This document shows, one piece after another, positions 8,117-16,508 of a stretch of 53,129 nucleotides of DNA (position 1 is the stretch's first letter; every line of letters starts with the position of its first letter). The stretch lies in assembly GCF_000422805.1 (NCBI RefSeq), contig NZ_AUGT01000030.1, positions 1-53,129 on the forward strand, read 5' to 3'. The position numbers were made by a program, and so were the translations under genes. The notes beneath the pieces are model-generated. The model was not told the DNA's origin, made no database searches, and was given only the letters and a program-made list of their open reading frames with translations. Source of the DNA: Nocardioides halotolerans DSM 19273 (GTDB lineage: Bacteria; Actinomycetota; Actinomycetes; Propionibacteriales; Nocardioidaceae).

Positions 8117-8932
8117 ATGAGCGACGACCGCGACGAGCTGGCCGGCTACGTCGAGATCTGGTGGCAGGCGGTCAACGACTTCCTCGACCTGCTGGAGGAG
8201 GTGCCCGAGGAGGAGTGGACGACGCCGACCGACCTGGCCGGCTGGGACGTCCGGGCGTGCGCCAGCCACACCGCCCACCTCGAGGGCGTCCTCGCCGGCA
8301 ACCCCGAGGAGACCGCTGAGGTCGGTGAGCCGGCCCACGTGACCGGCCCGATGGGTCACTACACCGAGATCGGCGTCGTCAACCGCCGCGACGCCAGCGC
8401 GGACGCCATCATCAACGAGCTCCGCGAGGCGGTCACCAAGCGGCACACCGCGCTGCTCGCCGACCCGCCGACCGACGGCGGCGCCAAGCCGGCGGTGATC
8501 TTCGGCGGCGTCCCGTGGACCTGGCGCACGCTGCTGCGCAACCGCCCTCTCGACGTGTGGATGCACGAGCAGGACGTACGCCGCGCGGTCGGCCGGCCGG
8601 GCAACATGGACTCCGCGGCCGCCCGGCACACGGCCGAGTACCTCGCCGAGAGCCTGGGCTACGTCCTGGGCAAGAAGGTCGGCGCCCCGGTCGGCACCAG
8701 CGTGGTGCTCGACATGGAGGGCAGCACGCCGTTCGCCTTCGAGATCGACAAGAACGGCCGCGGCCAGCGGGTCCAGCCGCCCGCCGAGCCGACGACGACC
8801 CTGCACCTGGACCGCGAGTCGTTCGTCCGCCTCGCCGGCGGTCGCTGCGCGCCCGAGCCCGGGAAGGTCACCGTCGACGGCGACCAGCAGCTCGGCGGGC
8901 AGCTGCTCGCGAGCCTCGCGACCACGCCATGA
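8117..8932 (+). CDS. Maleylpyruvate isomerase family mycothiol-dependent enzyme
   Basis: A 271-residue protein of the MDMPI/DinB-like four-helix family (TIGR03083): an N-terminal metal-binding bundle with WDVRACASHTAHLEG, FGGVPWTWRTLLRNRPLDVWMHEQD, and a C-terminal SCP2-like MDMPI_C domain. Members use mycothiol, the actinobacterial thiol, as cofactor in isomerisation or conjugation. The ATG at 8117 has TAGGCT seven bases upstream. The stop overlaps the next ATG (ATGA), so it is translationally coupled to the SDR gene. The specific substrate cannot be told. Confidence 0.85.
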   Translation: MSDDRDELAGYVEIWWQAVNDFLDLLEEVPEEEWTTPTDLAGWDVRACASHTAHLEGVLAGNPEETAEVGEPAHVTGPMGHYTEIGVVNRRDASADAIINELREAVTKRHTALLADPPTDGGAKPAVIFGGVPWTWRTLLRNRPLDVWMHEQDVRRAVGRPGNMDSAAARHTAEYLAESLGYVLGKKVGAPVGTSVVLDMEGSTPFAFEIDKNGRGQRVQPPAEPTTTLHLDRESFVRLAGGRCAPEPGKVTVDGDQQLGGQLLASLATTP

Positions 8933-9870
8933 CCTCCACCGGGGTCGACGCCTGGCGGCTCGCGGACATCCCCGACCAGGCCGGGCGCACCGTGATCGTC
9001 ACTGGCACCTCGGTCGGTGGGCTGGGCCACCACACCGCCCTCGAGCTCGCCCGGCGCGGCGCTCGCGTGGTCCTCGCCGGACGCAGCCCGGCGAAGCTCG
9101 ACGAGACCGCCGAGACGATCGACGAGGAGGTCCCGGGCGCCGCGCTCGAGCGGCTCGAGGTCGACCTGGCCGACCTGGGCTCGGTGCGGCGGGCCGCCGA
9201 GGCCGCGACCGCCTTCGGCCCGGTCGACGTGCTGGTCAACAACGCCGGCGTGATGGGGACGCCGCGCCAGGTCACCGCCGACGGTCTCGAGCTCCAGCTC
9301 GCGACCAACCACTTCGGGCCGTTCCTGCTGACCGGGCTGCTGCTGCCCCAGCTGCTGGCAAGCCACGACGCCACCGTCGTGACCGTCTCGTCGGGCATGC
9401 ATCGCGCTGCCCGCTCGGCACCGCTCGGCGACCCCCGGGTCCACCACGGCCGCTACTCGAAGTGGGCCGCGTACAGCCGCTCCAAGCTCGCGAACCTGCT
9501 CTTCACCTACGAGCTCGACCGCCGGGCGCGCGCCAAGGAGCTCCCCCTCAAGGCGCTCGCCGCGCACCCCGGATTCGCCGGCACCCACCTCGCCGCCAAC
9601 GGACAGTACGGCCGCCCGAGTGGCGGCATCGCCACGATCCTGGACGCCACCGTCCGGGCCGTCTCGCAGTCGGCCGCCCGCGGCGCGTGGCCGCTGCTGA
9701 TGGCCGCGACCGCCGACCTCCCCGGCTCGACGTACGTCGGACCGAACGGCCTCGGCGAGCTCACCGGCACGCCGCAGGTCGTGACCTCGACCGCGCTCTC
9801 GCACGACGAGGCCGCGCAGCGCAGGCTGTGGGAGCTCAGCGAGGAGACGACGGGGATCCGCTATCCCTGA
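8929..9870 (+). CDS. SDR-family NAD(P)-dependent oxidoreductase
   Basis: A 313-residue short-chain dehydrogenase/reductase, similar in layout to retinol-dehydrogenase-like SDRs. A Rossmann glycine segment (VTGTSVGGLG) opens the protein, NNAGVMG and VTVSSGM follow, and the catalytic YSRSK (Tyr-x3-Lys) comes later. It oxidises or reduces an alcohol/ketone that cannot be named from sequence. It starts at an ATGA overlap with the MDMPI gene, so the two probably form one operon, and its end overlaps the convergent marR gene by 10 bp. Confidence 0.88.
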   Translation: MTSTGVDAWRLADIPDQAGRTVIVTGTSVGGLGHHTALELARRGARVVLAGRSPAKLDETAETIDEEVPGAALERLEVDLADLGSVRRAAEAATAFGPVDVLVNNAGVMGTPRQVTADGLELQLATNHFGPFLLTGLLLPQLLASHDATVVTVSSGMHRAARSAPLGDPRVHHGRYSKWAAYSRSKLANLLFTYELDRRARAKELPLKALAAHPGFAGTHLAANGQYGRPSGGIATILDATVRAVSQSAARGAWPLLMAATADLPGSTYVGPNGLGELTGTPQVVTSTALSHDEAAQRRLWELSEETTGIRYP

Positions 9871-10322
9871 CCGGGATCTGCCGCCGTGTCGCTGAGCAGG
9901 CCGACGACGCGCTCCAGCACCACCCGCGTCGCCTCGTAGTCGGCGCCGAACTCCGCCTCGAAGCGCTGCTCGAGCTCGCGCAGGTGGCGGTAGCCCGCGC
10001 TCGCGAACGCCTTGCCCTCGGGCGTGTAGCGCACGATCTTGGCCCGCCCGTCGTTCGGGTCCGGAGCCATCTCGAGGATGCCGATGTCGACGAGGTCGCG
10101 GATCACCTCGCCCATCGACTGACGGGTGATCCCGGCGCGGACCGCGAGGTTGGCGGCGCGGTCGCCGTCGTCGCCCAGGATCGCGAACAGGAAGTTGTGC
10201 GCCGGCTTGATGTCGGGCCGACCGCGCTCGTGGGCGCTCCAGACCATGTGCGCCTGGAACGCCTTGTCCGCGTTGTGCACCAGCGCGATCAACGGCTTCC
10301 GATCCGGTTTGTCCCTTGACAT
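9861..10322 (-). CDS. MarR-family regulator of the glutathione operon
   Basis: A 153-residue MarR winged-helix protein; the HTH and wing read LAVRAGITRQSMGEVIRDLVD and MAPDPNDGRAKIVRYTPEG (residues about 58-105). It is divergent from the gshA-like/gshB/MAPEG operon with only 56 bp between. Two dyads with the same CCTTAC half-site lie there, one touching its own start, so autoregulation and control of the operon are likely. The inducer is unknown; a thiol-reactive electrophile would fit the neighbourhood (inference). Confidence 0.88.
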   Translation of the reverse strand: MSRDKPDRKPLIALVHNADKAFQAHMVWSAHERGRPDIKPAHNFLFAILGDDGDRAANLAVRAGITRQSMGEVIRDLVDIGILEMAPDPNDGRAKIVRYTPEGKAFASAGYRHLRELEQRFEAEFGADYEATRVVLERVVGLLSDTAADPGQG

Positions 10323-10344
10323 CCGTAAGGCTTCCTTACATTAT
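10316..10344 (+). promoter_or_regulatory. Promoter of the glutathione operon
   Basis: A consensus -35 TTGACA (10316-10321, inside the first codons of marR) is followed by a 17-bp spacer and -10 CATTAT (10339-10344). Predicted transcription starts near 10351, leaving a short leader with AGGAG (10368-10372) before the ATG at 10379. Confidence 0.6.
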
Positions 10345-10362
10345 TTCGGTAGGTTACCTTAC
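10325..10362. promoter_or_regulatory. Twin MarR operator dyads
   Basis: Dyad 1 is a perfect inverted repeat, GTAAGG-CTT-CCTTAC (10325-10339), inside the -35/-10 spacer. Dyad 2, GGTAGG-TTA-CCTTAC (10348-10362), has an identical right arm and degenerate left arm and covers the predicted transcription start. The centres are 23 bp apart, about two helical turns. Repression by the adjacent MarR is inferred. Confidence 0.65.
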
Positions 10363-10378
10363 GATATCAGGAGCTGTC

Positions 10379-11278
10379 ATGGACCCGGTCGCACGACTCT
10401 TCCCCGGCGCCGCCAACCGCCGTACGACGCGGGTGGGGATCGAGCACGAGCTCCTCACCCGGGACGCCGCGACCGGAGCGCCCGTCGCGGTCGAGCGGGT
10501 GCGGGCCGCCACCGCCACGGAGCTCTCCTTCGAGCCGGGCGGACAGGTCGAGCTCAACCAGGCGTGCGGCGCCGCGCACCTCGTGGTGCCGCGGCTGCGG
10601 CGGACTGTCGCGACCCTGCGTGCCGACCTCGCGGCGGCCGGGATCGTGCTCGACGCCTCCCCCGTCGACGAGCGCACGCCGGCCGAGGTGCCGCTGCAGC
10701 TGACCTCCGCGCGCTACGTCGCCATGCAGGCGCACTTCGACGCCATCGGTCCCGCGGGCCGGCGGATGATGCGCTGCACCGCCTCGACCCAGGTCTGCCT
10801 CGACTGGTGGCCGGGCCGGGCCGGCCTCGAGCAGTGGCGGGTGCTCCACCTGGCCGGGCCGCGCGTCGCGGCGGCGTACGCCCGCTCGACCGGGCCGGGC
10901 TCCCGCCTCGCGACCTGGCTGGCCGTCGACCCCGGCCGCACGGCGTTCGACGACCGGCTGCTCCACGGACCGGACCTCGTGGCGGCCTACGCGACGTTCG
11001 CCCGGTCCGCCACGCGGTTCACGGGTCCCGGCGAGCACCTGTCGACGCTGTTCCCACCGGTGCGGCCGCGGGGCCGCTACCTCGAGGTGCGCTTCCTCGA
11101 CGCGCAACCGGAGGAGCGGATCGGCGAGGTCGTCGGCGCCCTCACGAGACTGGTCTACGACGACGAGGTCCGTCGCCGCGCCCTGGCCAGGCTCGAGCCC
11201 GAGGCCCCCCACCTCGCCGAGCTGTGGCACGCGGCGGCGGCGGGGGACCTCGCGCCCGTGGATCGAGCGGTCGCGTGA
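10379..11278 (+). CDS. Glutamate-cysteine ligase, EgtA/GCS2-like (short form)
   Basis: Probably makes gamma-glutamylcysteine from glutamate, cysteine and ATP. Family signatures of the EgtA/GCS2 group are clear: RVGIEHELL near residue 20, FEPGGQVELNQ near residue 60, MMRCTASTQVCLDW near residue 130 and RYLEVRFLDAQP near residue 235. At 299 residues it is markedly shorter than typical EgtA (about 430) or YbdK (about 370). No egtB, egtC or egtD is nearby, whereas gshB follows at once, so a GshA role in glutathione synthesis is more likely than ergothioneine. ATG 10379 has a good AGGAG site. It ends in a GTGA overlap with gshB. Confidence 0.8.
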   Translation: MDPVARLFPGAANRRTTRVGIEHELLTRDAATGAPVAVERVRAATATELSFEPGGQVELNQACGAAHLVVPRLRRTVATLRADLAAAGIVLDASPVDERTPAEVPLQLTSARYVAMQAHFDAIGPAGRRMMRCTASTQVCLDWWPGRAGLEQWRVLHLAGPRVAAAYARSTGPGSRLATWLAVDPGRTAFDDRLLHGPDLVAAYATFARSATRFTGPGEHLSTLFPPVRPRGRYLEVRFLDAQPEERIGEVVGALTRLVYDDEVRRRALARLEPEAPHLAELWHAAAAGDLAPVDRAVA

Positions 11279-12252
11279 GGACGCTCTTCGTCACCGACCC
11301 GCTCGACGGGCTGGCCGCTGACATCGACGCGTCGGTCGGCCTCATGGACGCCTGCCAGACCGAGGGCGCCGAGGTGTGGGTGTGCGAGCCGGCGGGCCTG
11401 GGGGTCACCGGGGGTCGCCTGGTGGCACGCGCCCGGCACGTCCGCCTGCGGCCCCGGCGCCGGGGCGCCGACCACCGCTGGGTCGTCGAGCCGGGCTGGT
11501 ACGACGAGGTCGAGCGCGCGACGCTCGACGTCGCCGACACCTGCGAGCTGGTCTGGCTGCGGATCGACCCACCCGTCGACGCGCGTTACCTGCACACGAC
11601 CTACCTGCTCGACCTGGCCGCGGCGGCCGGCGTCCGCGTGGTCAACCACCCGGTCGGCGTGCGCGCGCTGCACGAGAAGCTGGTGGCCCTCCACCTCCCT
11701 GACCTGTGTCCGGCCACGCTCGTCACCAGCAGCCCGGCCGAGGTCGAGGCCTTCGTGGCGACGTACGCCGCGGCGGTGGTCAAGCCGGTCGACGGCTTCG
11801 CGGGCACCGACGTCTGGCTGCTCGAGCGCGGGAGGGGCTGCCGGGCGCTCGCCGAGTCGGCCACGGCCGGCGGGCGGCACGTGATCGTGCAGGAGTACCT
11901 GCCCTCCGTCGACGAGGGCAACAAGAGGCTCTTCCTCGTCGACGGCGAGATCGTCGGCGCGGTGCTGCGGCGCCCGGACCCGGGCGACTTCCGCATCGGC
12001 CCGCCGGTCACGGCCGCGACCGTCGACGAGACCGACCGCCGGATCGCGGACGCGCTCGCGCCCCGGCTGGTCGCGCACGGCATCGCGGTCGCCGGGCTCG
12101 ACGTCATCGACGGGCGCCTCATCGAGGTCAACGTCACCTGCCCGGGCGGCATGCACAAGACCGACGCCCTGCTCGGCACCGACCTCAGCGCCGTGATCGT
12201 GCGCCGGCTGCTGACCACGCACGCCACCACCCGAGAGGAACTCCCGTCATGA
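11275..12252 (+). CDS. gshB: Glutathione synthetase (ATP-grasp)
   Basis: A 325-residue bacterial-type glutathione synthetase that adds glycine to gamma-glutamylcysteine. The ATP-grasp core is well preserved: VVKPVDGFAGTDVWLL, the loop VQEYLPSVDEGNKRLFLVDG (compare the GshB pattern Q-YLP--K-G-KR--L-DG), and IAVAGLDVIDGRLIEVNVT with the metal-binding Glu/Asn, then CPGG. The start GTG overlaps the upstream stop (GTGA) and its stop overlaps the next ATG (ATGA), so the three genes are translationally coupled. Glutathione is unusual in mycothiol-making actinobacteria. Confidence 0.88.
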   Translation: MRTLFVTDPLDGLAADIDASVGLMDACQTEGAEVWVCEPAGLGVTGGRLVARARHVRLRPRRRGADHRWVVEPGWYDEVERATLDVADTCELVWLRIDPPVDARYLHTTYLLDLAAAAGVRVVNHPVGVRALHEKLVALHLPDLCPATLVTSSPAEVEAFVATYAAAVVKPVDGFAGTDVWLLERGRGCRALAESATAGGRHVIVQEYLPSVDEGNKRLFLVDGEIVGAVLRRPDPGDFRIGPPVTAATVDETDRRIADALAPRLVAHGIAVAGLDVIDGRLIEVNVTCPGGMHKTDALLGTDLSAVIVRRLLTTHATTREELPS

Positions 12253-12653
12253 CTCCCCCGCCGACCATCCCCGTCGTCTGCGTCGCGCTCCTCGGCCTGC
12301 TGGTCTTCGTGCTCGGCGCCAACGTCACCCGGCACCGTGCGATCCGCGGCGCCACCGGCAACCAGGCGCCCAGCGACCCGGCCGACCGCATGTTCATCGC
12401 GCAGCGGGCGCACGGCAACGCGAGCGAGTACGTCCCCACGCTCGCCGTGCTCATCGTCGTGTGCGCGACCCTCACCGACGGCTGGTGGCTGGACGCGCTG
12501 GCGATCGCCGCGACGTCGTTCCGCTGGCTGCACGCGGTGGCGCTCCTGACGAGCAGGTCGATGGCCGCGCACGTCCCGCTGCGCGACGTCGGCGCCCTCG
12601 GCACCTACGCCACCGGCATCGCGCTCGCGGTCACCGCGGTGGTCGCCCTGTGA
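12249..12653 (+). CDS. MAPEG-family membrane protein
   Basis: A 134-residue integral membrane protein with four predicted helices, of the MAPEG family (membrane-associated proteins in eicosanoid and glutathione metabolism). The signature is RAHGNASEYVPTLAVLI near residues 55-71, with Arg and Glu positions that bind glutathione in family members. As third gene of the coupled glutathione operon it is a plausible membrane glutathione transferase or peroxidase. Its end overlaps the convergent GNAT gene by 23 bp. Confidence 0.85.
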   Translation: MTPPPTIPVVCVALLGLLVFVLGANVTRHRAIRGATGNQAPSDPADRMFIAQRAHGNASEYVPTLAVLIVVCATLTDGWWLDALAIAATSFRWLHAVALLTSRSMAAHVPLRDVGALGTYATGIALAVTAVVAL

Positions 12654-13137
12654 GGTCCTTGACGTAGCGCCGCACCGGCACGGCGACCGTCGTCGTCTGG
12701 AGCGTCACCGCGTCGTAGACCTCCTCACCGCGGTCGACCCAGCCGTGGCTCTCGTAGAAGCGGCGCGCGGTGGTGTTGCCCGGCACCACGGCCAGCCAGA
12801 TCCGGCTGAAGCCGTCGGCCCCGACAAGGCGCTCGGCCTCGGCGAGGAGCAGCCCCCCGACTCCCCTCCCGCGCGCCGCGTCGCTCACCATCAGCTGCTG
12901 GAGCTCGTCGCCGCTCGTGATCAGCACGCCCAGCACCCGCTCGCCGTCCACCGCCACCGTGACGTGGTCGAGCAGGTCGCGGCTGCGCTGCGCGAAGTAC
13001 GCGCCGTCGCGCGCCTCGACCAGCGCGTCCGGGACGTGGCCGCGGTGGCCGTCGTGCCAGGCGGCCTGCCAGACGGCAGCGACCTCCGGTGCGTCGTCGG
13101 GCTGCGCGGGACGGATGGTGACCACGACCAAAGTCAT
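12631..13137 (-). CDS. GNAT-family N-acetyltransferase
   Basis: A 168-residue GNAT acetyltransferase. The acetyl-CoA binding motif A is visible as LMVSDAARGRGVGGLLLAEA (Arg-Gly-x-Gly-x-Gly type), followed by VVPGNTTARRFYESHGW, the usual motif B. The acceptor substrate is unknown. I took the ATG at 13137 (MTLVVVTIRPAQPDD), since further extension has no family similarity. Divergent from the gene at 13195. Confidence 0.82.
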   Translation of the reverse strand: MTLVVVTIRPAQPDDAPEVAAVWQAAWHDGHRGHVPDALVEARDGAYFAQRSRDLLDHVTVAVDGERVLGVLITSGDELQQLMVSDAARGRGVGGLLLAEAERLVGADGFSRIWLAVVPGNTTARRFYESHGWVDRGEEVYDAVTLQTTTVAVPVRRYVKDLTGRPPR

Positions 13138-13194
13138 ACCGCGAGCGACCGTCGCCTGATGTGACGGGGCTTGCGGAGCTCCTAGCGTCGGCAC

Positions 13195-13830
13195 GTGCCG
13201 CCGGAGCAGGTCTGGACCCTCGTGCACGACGGCCGCGAGCACCGCGTCGTCGCAGGACGCACGGCTGCCCACCGCGTGCGGTGGTACGTCGACGGCGAGC
13301 TGTTGGCCGAGCGCAGGACCATGAACGACAAGGTCTCCCTCCGGGTCGACGGCGATCCGGCCAGGCTCTTCGTCTACTACTCCGCCCTCGGCGCCCCGCG
13401 GCGCGCGACGCTCTACCCCGACGGGGACGACGCCGGAGCTCTGGTCCGGCTGGGCGGCCTCGACCTGGCGCCCGAGCCGGGCAGTCCCGCCGAGCGTCAC
13501 GACGAGAGGCTGCGCGCGCACCCGAACCGCTACGCCGGCCTCGCGGCCCTCGGCGGCGCGGCGAAGGTGATCGTCCCGATCCTGCTGACCGGCCTGGCGG
13601 TCCACCTCGCCATCCGCGTCCCGTGGCCGCACGTCCCGTCCCCGGACCTGCCGTCGATCCCGTTCCCCGACCTGCCGGCACCGGACCTGCCGGACCTCCC
13701 CGACGTCCCCGACCGCGTGTGGTGGGTGCTCGACAAGGTGAAGTACGTCTGGCCCGTCGTCGTCGCCTACGTCATCGCGCGCGCAGAGATCAAGCGGCGC
13801 CGCGACCGCGGCACTACCCCCGATCGGTGA
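13195..13830 (+). CDS. Hypothetical membrane protein with PDLP repeats
   Basis: A 211-residue protein I do not recognise. Residues 1-110 look like a soluble beta-rich domain. A hydrophobic helix at about 125-140 follows, then a striking Pro/Asp-rich stretch (about 142-175) with PDLP recurring four times, and a second hydrophobic segment (YVWPVVVAYVIA) before a basic tail. The GTG start has TAGCGT six bases upstream. The 3' end overlaps the convergent PQQ-like gene by 17 bp. Confidence 0.65.
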   Translation: MPPEQVWTLVHDGREHRVVAGRTAAHRVRWYVDGELLAERRTMNDKVSLRVDGDPARLFVYYSALGAPRRATLYPDGDDAGALVRLGGLDLAPEPGSPAERHDERLRAHPNRYAGLAALGGAAKVIVPILLTGLAVHLAIRVPWPHVPSPDLPSIPFPDLPAPDLPDLPDVPDRVWWVLDKVKYVWPVVVAYVIARAEIKRRRDRGTTPDR

Positions 13831-15388
13831 CCCGCACCATGCCGCCCAGCGTGGCGACGTACGCCGACCCGTCCGGCCCGAGCGTGACCGCGGAGTAGTG
13901 GTTGTTGTAGAGCGTGCCGGTGCCGGTGCGGACCGACCACGCGGTCTCGCCGGTGCGGGCGTCGATCGCGGTGAGGTACCACGCGCTCACGCCCCACCAC
14001 GAGGGGCGCGTCGTGTAGGCGTAGACGAGGCCGGTGGCCAGCGAGACCTTGGCGACCGACGTCGGCGCGACCTCGTCGGACTGCCACCCGACCGTGCACT
14101 CGCCCGAGGCGGGGTCGGCGTCGACCCGCGCCAGCCCACCCGGCGTCGCGCGTCCGAGCATCGTCGTCCACGGCGCCTGGTAGCCGTAGTTGTTCTCGAC
14201 CACGACGCTCGCGTCGCCGACCGCGACGAGCGAGTTGTCGGTGGCGCTCTCACCCTTGCCGAAGACCGCGGCCTCGCACACCAGGTCGCCGTCGGTGGCG
14301 TCGTAGAACTGCACGTGCATCTGGGGCTCGGCGTTGTCGGTGATCGCGACCAGGCCGCTGGGCAGCACCGTCGGGGTGGTGCCGCTGCCAGCACTGAGCT
14401 GCCCGGGCTTCTTCTCCTCCCCGTTGTCGTACGCCGTCTGCCAGACGATCTCGGGCGCGCCCGCGTCGTCGAGCGCGACCTTGACGAACGCCTCGGTGGT
14501 GACCAGGTAGACGCCCGTGTCGTCGGCCGCGACCGAGTTGGCGATCTCGCCGTCGAGCGACAACGGGTCCGCGCCGCCGGCCACGCCGACCCGACCGTCC
14601 TGGGTGACGTACCACGGGTTGCCCGACCAGTCCGGCAGCAGCGCGACCAGGCAGTCGTCGTCCGGGACGACGTCGCCGAGGTCGACCTCGTCGACCTGCT
14701 CGAGCCCGTCGGTGTCGACGGTGAGGACCCGCCGGTCGGTGGTGGCGACGACGGCGCGGTCGTCGCCGTCGAGGTAGAAGTAAGCGCCGCCGCAGAGGTC
14801 CTCCCACGGGCGCTTGTCGGACTTCTCCCGCTCGGGCAGGTCGAAGGTGTCGACCGGCCGCATGGTGCCGGGGTCGAGCACGTGCATGACCGGCCCGACG
14901 CGGTTGCCGCAGAGCGCGACCAGCCGGCCCTCGGCGTCGAACGCGAGCGTCGCGCACTCCTCGAGGCCGTACCACGCCGACGACACCTCGGGGTCCCGCC
15001 CGAGCGGGCCGGCGCCCTGGTAGCTGTCGGTCGCCCACGAGTCGTCGTGCATCGAGCTGCTCCCGTTGGGCGCCAGCGCGGGGTGCTGCGGCACCGCGAG
15101 GTCGATCGGCTGCGCCTCGACCGCGTGCCCGTCGTACGACGACGTCACGAGCAGTCCGCCTCCCGGCGGGATGGGCAGCCGTCCGTCCGGCACCACGACC
15201 ACCACCCCGATCGCGACCGCCACCACGGCCACGACCGCGGCGAGCGCCCACCGGTGGGGCCGCATCCGCCGGCGCGAGGCTGACACCAGCAGGGCGGCCA
15301 GCAGCAGCGCGAGCACCCACGGCCCGATCGCCAGCCATCCCGCGAGCAGCAGGACCAGCGCCATGACGAATCCCACGTGGCGCAGCAT
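13814..15388 (-). CDS. Membrane-anchored PQQ-like beta-propeller protein
   Basis: About 524 residues. The first 70 hold two to three hydrophobic helices (MALVLLLAGWLAIGPWVLAL and a later VVAVVAVAIGVVVVV), then a large extracytoplasmic beta-propeller with PQQ-like blades; the clearest is GLVYAYTTRPSW...YLTAIDARTGETAWSV near the C-terminus. No catalytic motif is evident, so ligand binding or scaffolding is as likely as dehydrogenase activity. The start is uncertain (GTG 15403 also possible). It lies downstream of acdS on the same strand, separated by an inverted repeat. Confidence 0.7.
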   Translation of the reverse strand: MLRHVGFVMALVLLLAGWLAIGPWVLALLLAALLVSASRRRMRPHRWALAAVVAVVAVAIGVVVVVPDGRLPIPPGGGLLVTSSYDGHAVEAQPIDLAVPQHPALAPNGSSSMHDDSWATDSYQGAGPLGRDPEVSSAWYGLEECATLAFDAEGRLVALCGNRVGPVMHVLDPGTMRPVDTFDLPEREKSDKRPWEDLCGGAYFYLDGDDRAVVATTDRRVLTVDTDGLEQVDEVDLGDVVPDDDCLVALLPDWSGNPWYVTQDGRVGVAGGADPLSLDGEIANSVAADDTGVYLVTTEAFVKVALDDAGAPEIVWQTAYDNGEEKKPGQLSAGSGTTPTVLPSGLVAITDNAEPQMHVQFYDATDGDLVCEAAVFGKGESATDNSLVAVGDASVVVENNYGYQAPWTTMLGRATPGGLARVDADPASGECTVGWQSDEVAPTSVAKVSLATGLVYAYTTRPSWWGVSAWYLTAIDARTGETAWSVRTGTGTLYNNHYSAVTLGPDGSAYVATLGGMVRVTDRG

Positions 15389-15433
15389 GGCGCATTGCGG
15401 CACCCTGCCGCTCGACCAGCGGCCGTCTGCGAC

Positions 15434-15453
15434 CTAGGGAAGCGCGTCCCTAG
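15434..15453. repeat. Inverted repeat at the acdS stop
   Basis: A perfect 7-bp dyad, CTAGGGA-N6-TCCCTAG, overlaps the acdS stop codon. In RNA it would form a short hairpin between acdS and the propeller gene. There is no T-run after it, so a terminator role is weak; a protein-binding dyad is an alternative. Confidence 0.5.
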
Positions 15454-16508
15454 ACGCGGTCTGTCTCCGCGAACAGCGAGGCGTAGGCATTGAGGGCGGG
15501 CTGCCCGCCGAGGTGTGCATAGAGGACGGTCGAGTCGCGCGGGATGTCGCCGTTGCGCACGAGGTCGATCAGCCCGGCCATCGACTTGCCCTCGTAGACG
15601 GGGTCGAGGACGACGCCCTCCAGCTGTCCGGTCAGCCGGATCGCGTCGAGCGTCGACTGCACCGGCACGCCGTAGACGTCACCGGCCCAGCCCTCGAGCA
15701 CGGTGATCTCGTCGTCACGCAGGTCGCGCCCCACCCCGATCAGCTCTGCGGTGCTGCGTGCGATCCGGCCGACCTGCTCGCGGGTCTTGTCGAGCGTCGC
15801 CGAGGCGTCGATGCCGAGCACGCGCCGGGGCCGGCCGCCGGCCTCCTCCAGCGCCGCGAACCCGGCGATCATGCCGGCGTGCGTCGAGCCGGTGACCGTG
15901 CAGACGACGATCGTGTCGAAGAAGACGCCGAGCTCCTCCTCCTGCTGGGCCACCTCGTGGGCCCACCTCGCAAACCCGAGGCCACCGAGGCGGTGGTCGG
16001 ACGCGCCGGCGGGGATGGCGTACGGCGTTCCGCCGCGCCGCTCGACGTCCTCCAGCGCCTGCCGCCATGAATCGCGGAACCCGATGTCGAAGCCCGCCGG
16101 GTCCAGCCGCACCTCGGCCCCCATGACCCTGCTCAGCAGGATGTTGCCGACCTGGGTGCTGAGGGGGTCGGTCCAGTCCGGCACCCAGTTCTCCTGCACC
16201 AGCACGCAGCCGAGCCCGAGGTGCGCGGCGACCGCGGCGACCTGCCGGGTGTGGTTGGACTGGTGACCGCCGATCGAGACCAGCGTGTCCGCGCCCTGCG
16301 CCAGCGCCTCGGGCACGAGGTACTCCAGCTTGCGGGTCTTGTTGCCGCCGTAGGCCAGCCCCGAGCTGCAGTCCTCGCGCTTGGCCCACACCTGCGCGCC
16401 GCCGCCCTCAGCGGCGAGGTGGGCGCTGAGCCGGGGCAGCGGGTGCACCGGGCTCGGGCCGAAGGTCAGCGGGTGGCGGGGGAAGTCCTCGAGTGCCGTG
16501 AGTGCCAT
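15450..16508 (-). CDS. acdS: 1-aminocyclopropane-1-carboxylate deaminase
   Basis: A 352-residue PLP enzyme that splits the plant ethylene precursor ACC into 2-oxobutyrate and ammonia. The PLP lysine is in [11 protein letters not shown] (Lys 57), the conserved [12 protein letters not shown] follows, and the features that separate true ACC deaminase from D-cysteine desulfhydrase are present: Tyr-Glu in DPVYEGKSM and the Leu in LYAHLGG. Length matches the family. Its start lies 43 bp inside the upstream VC0807-family gene, so they share a transcript. The gene suggests a plant- or soil-associated life. Confidence 0.92.
   Translation of the reverse strand: MALTALEDFPRHPLTFGPSPVHPLPRLSAHLAAEGGGAQVWAKREDCSSGLAYGGNKTRKLEYLVPEALAQGADTLVSIGGHQSNHTRQVAAVAAHLGLGCVLVQENWVPDWTDPLSTQVGNILLSRVMGAEVRLDPAGFDIGFRDSWRQALEDVERRGGTPYAIPAGASDHRLGGLGFARWAHEVAQQEEELGVFFDTIVVCTVTGSTHAGMIAGFAALEEAGGRPRRVLGIDASATLDKTREQVGRIARSTAELIGVGRDLRDDEITVLEGWAGDVYGVPVQSTLDAIRLTGQLEGVVLDPVYEGKSMAGLIDLVRNGDIPRDSTVLYAHLGGQPALNAYASLFAETDRV

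Noticed and set aside
10379..11278. Ergothioneine biosynthesis
   Set aside because: EgtA-like motifs are present, but egtB, egtC, egtD and egtE are absent and gshB follows directly.
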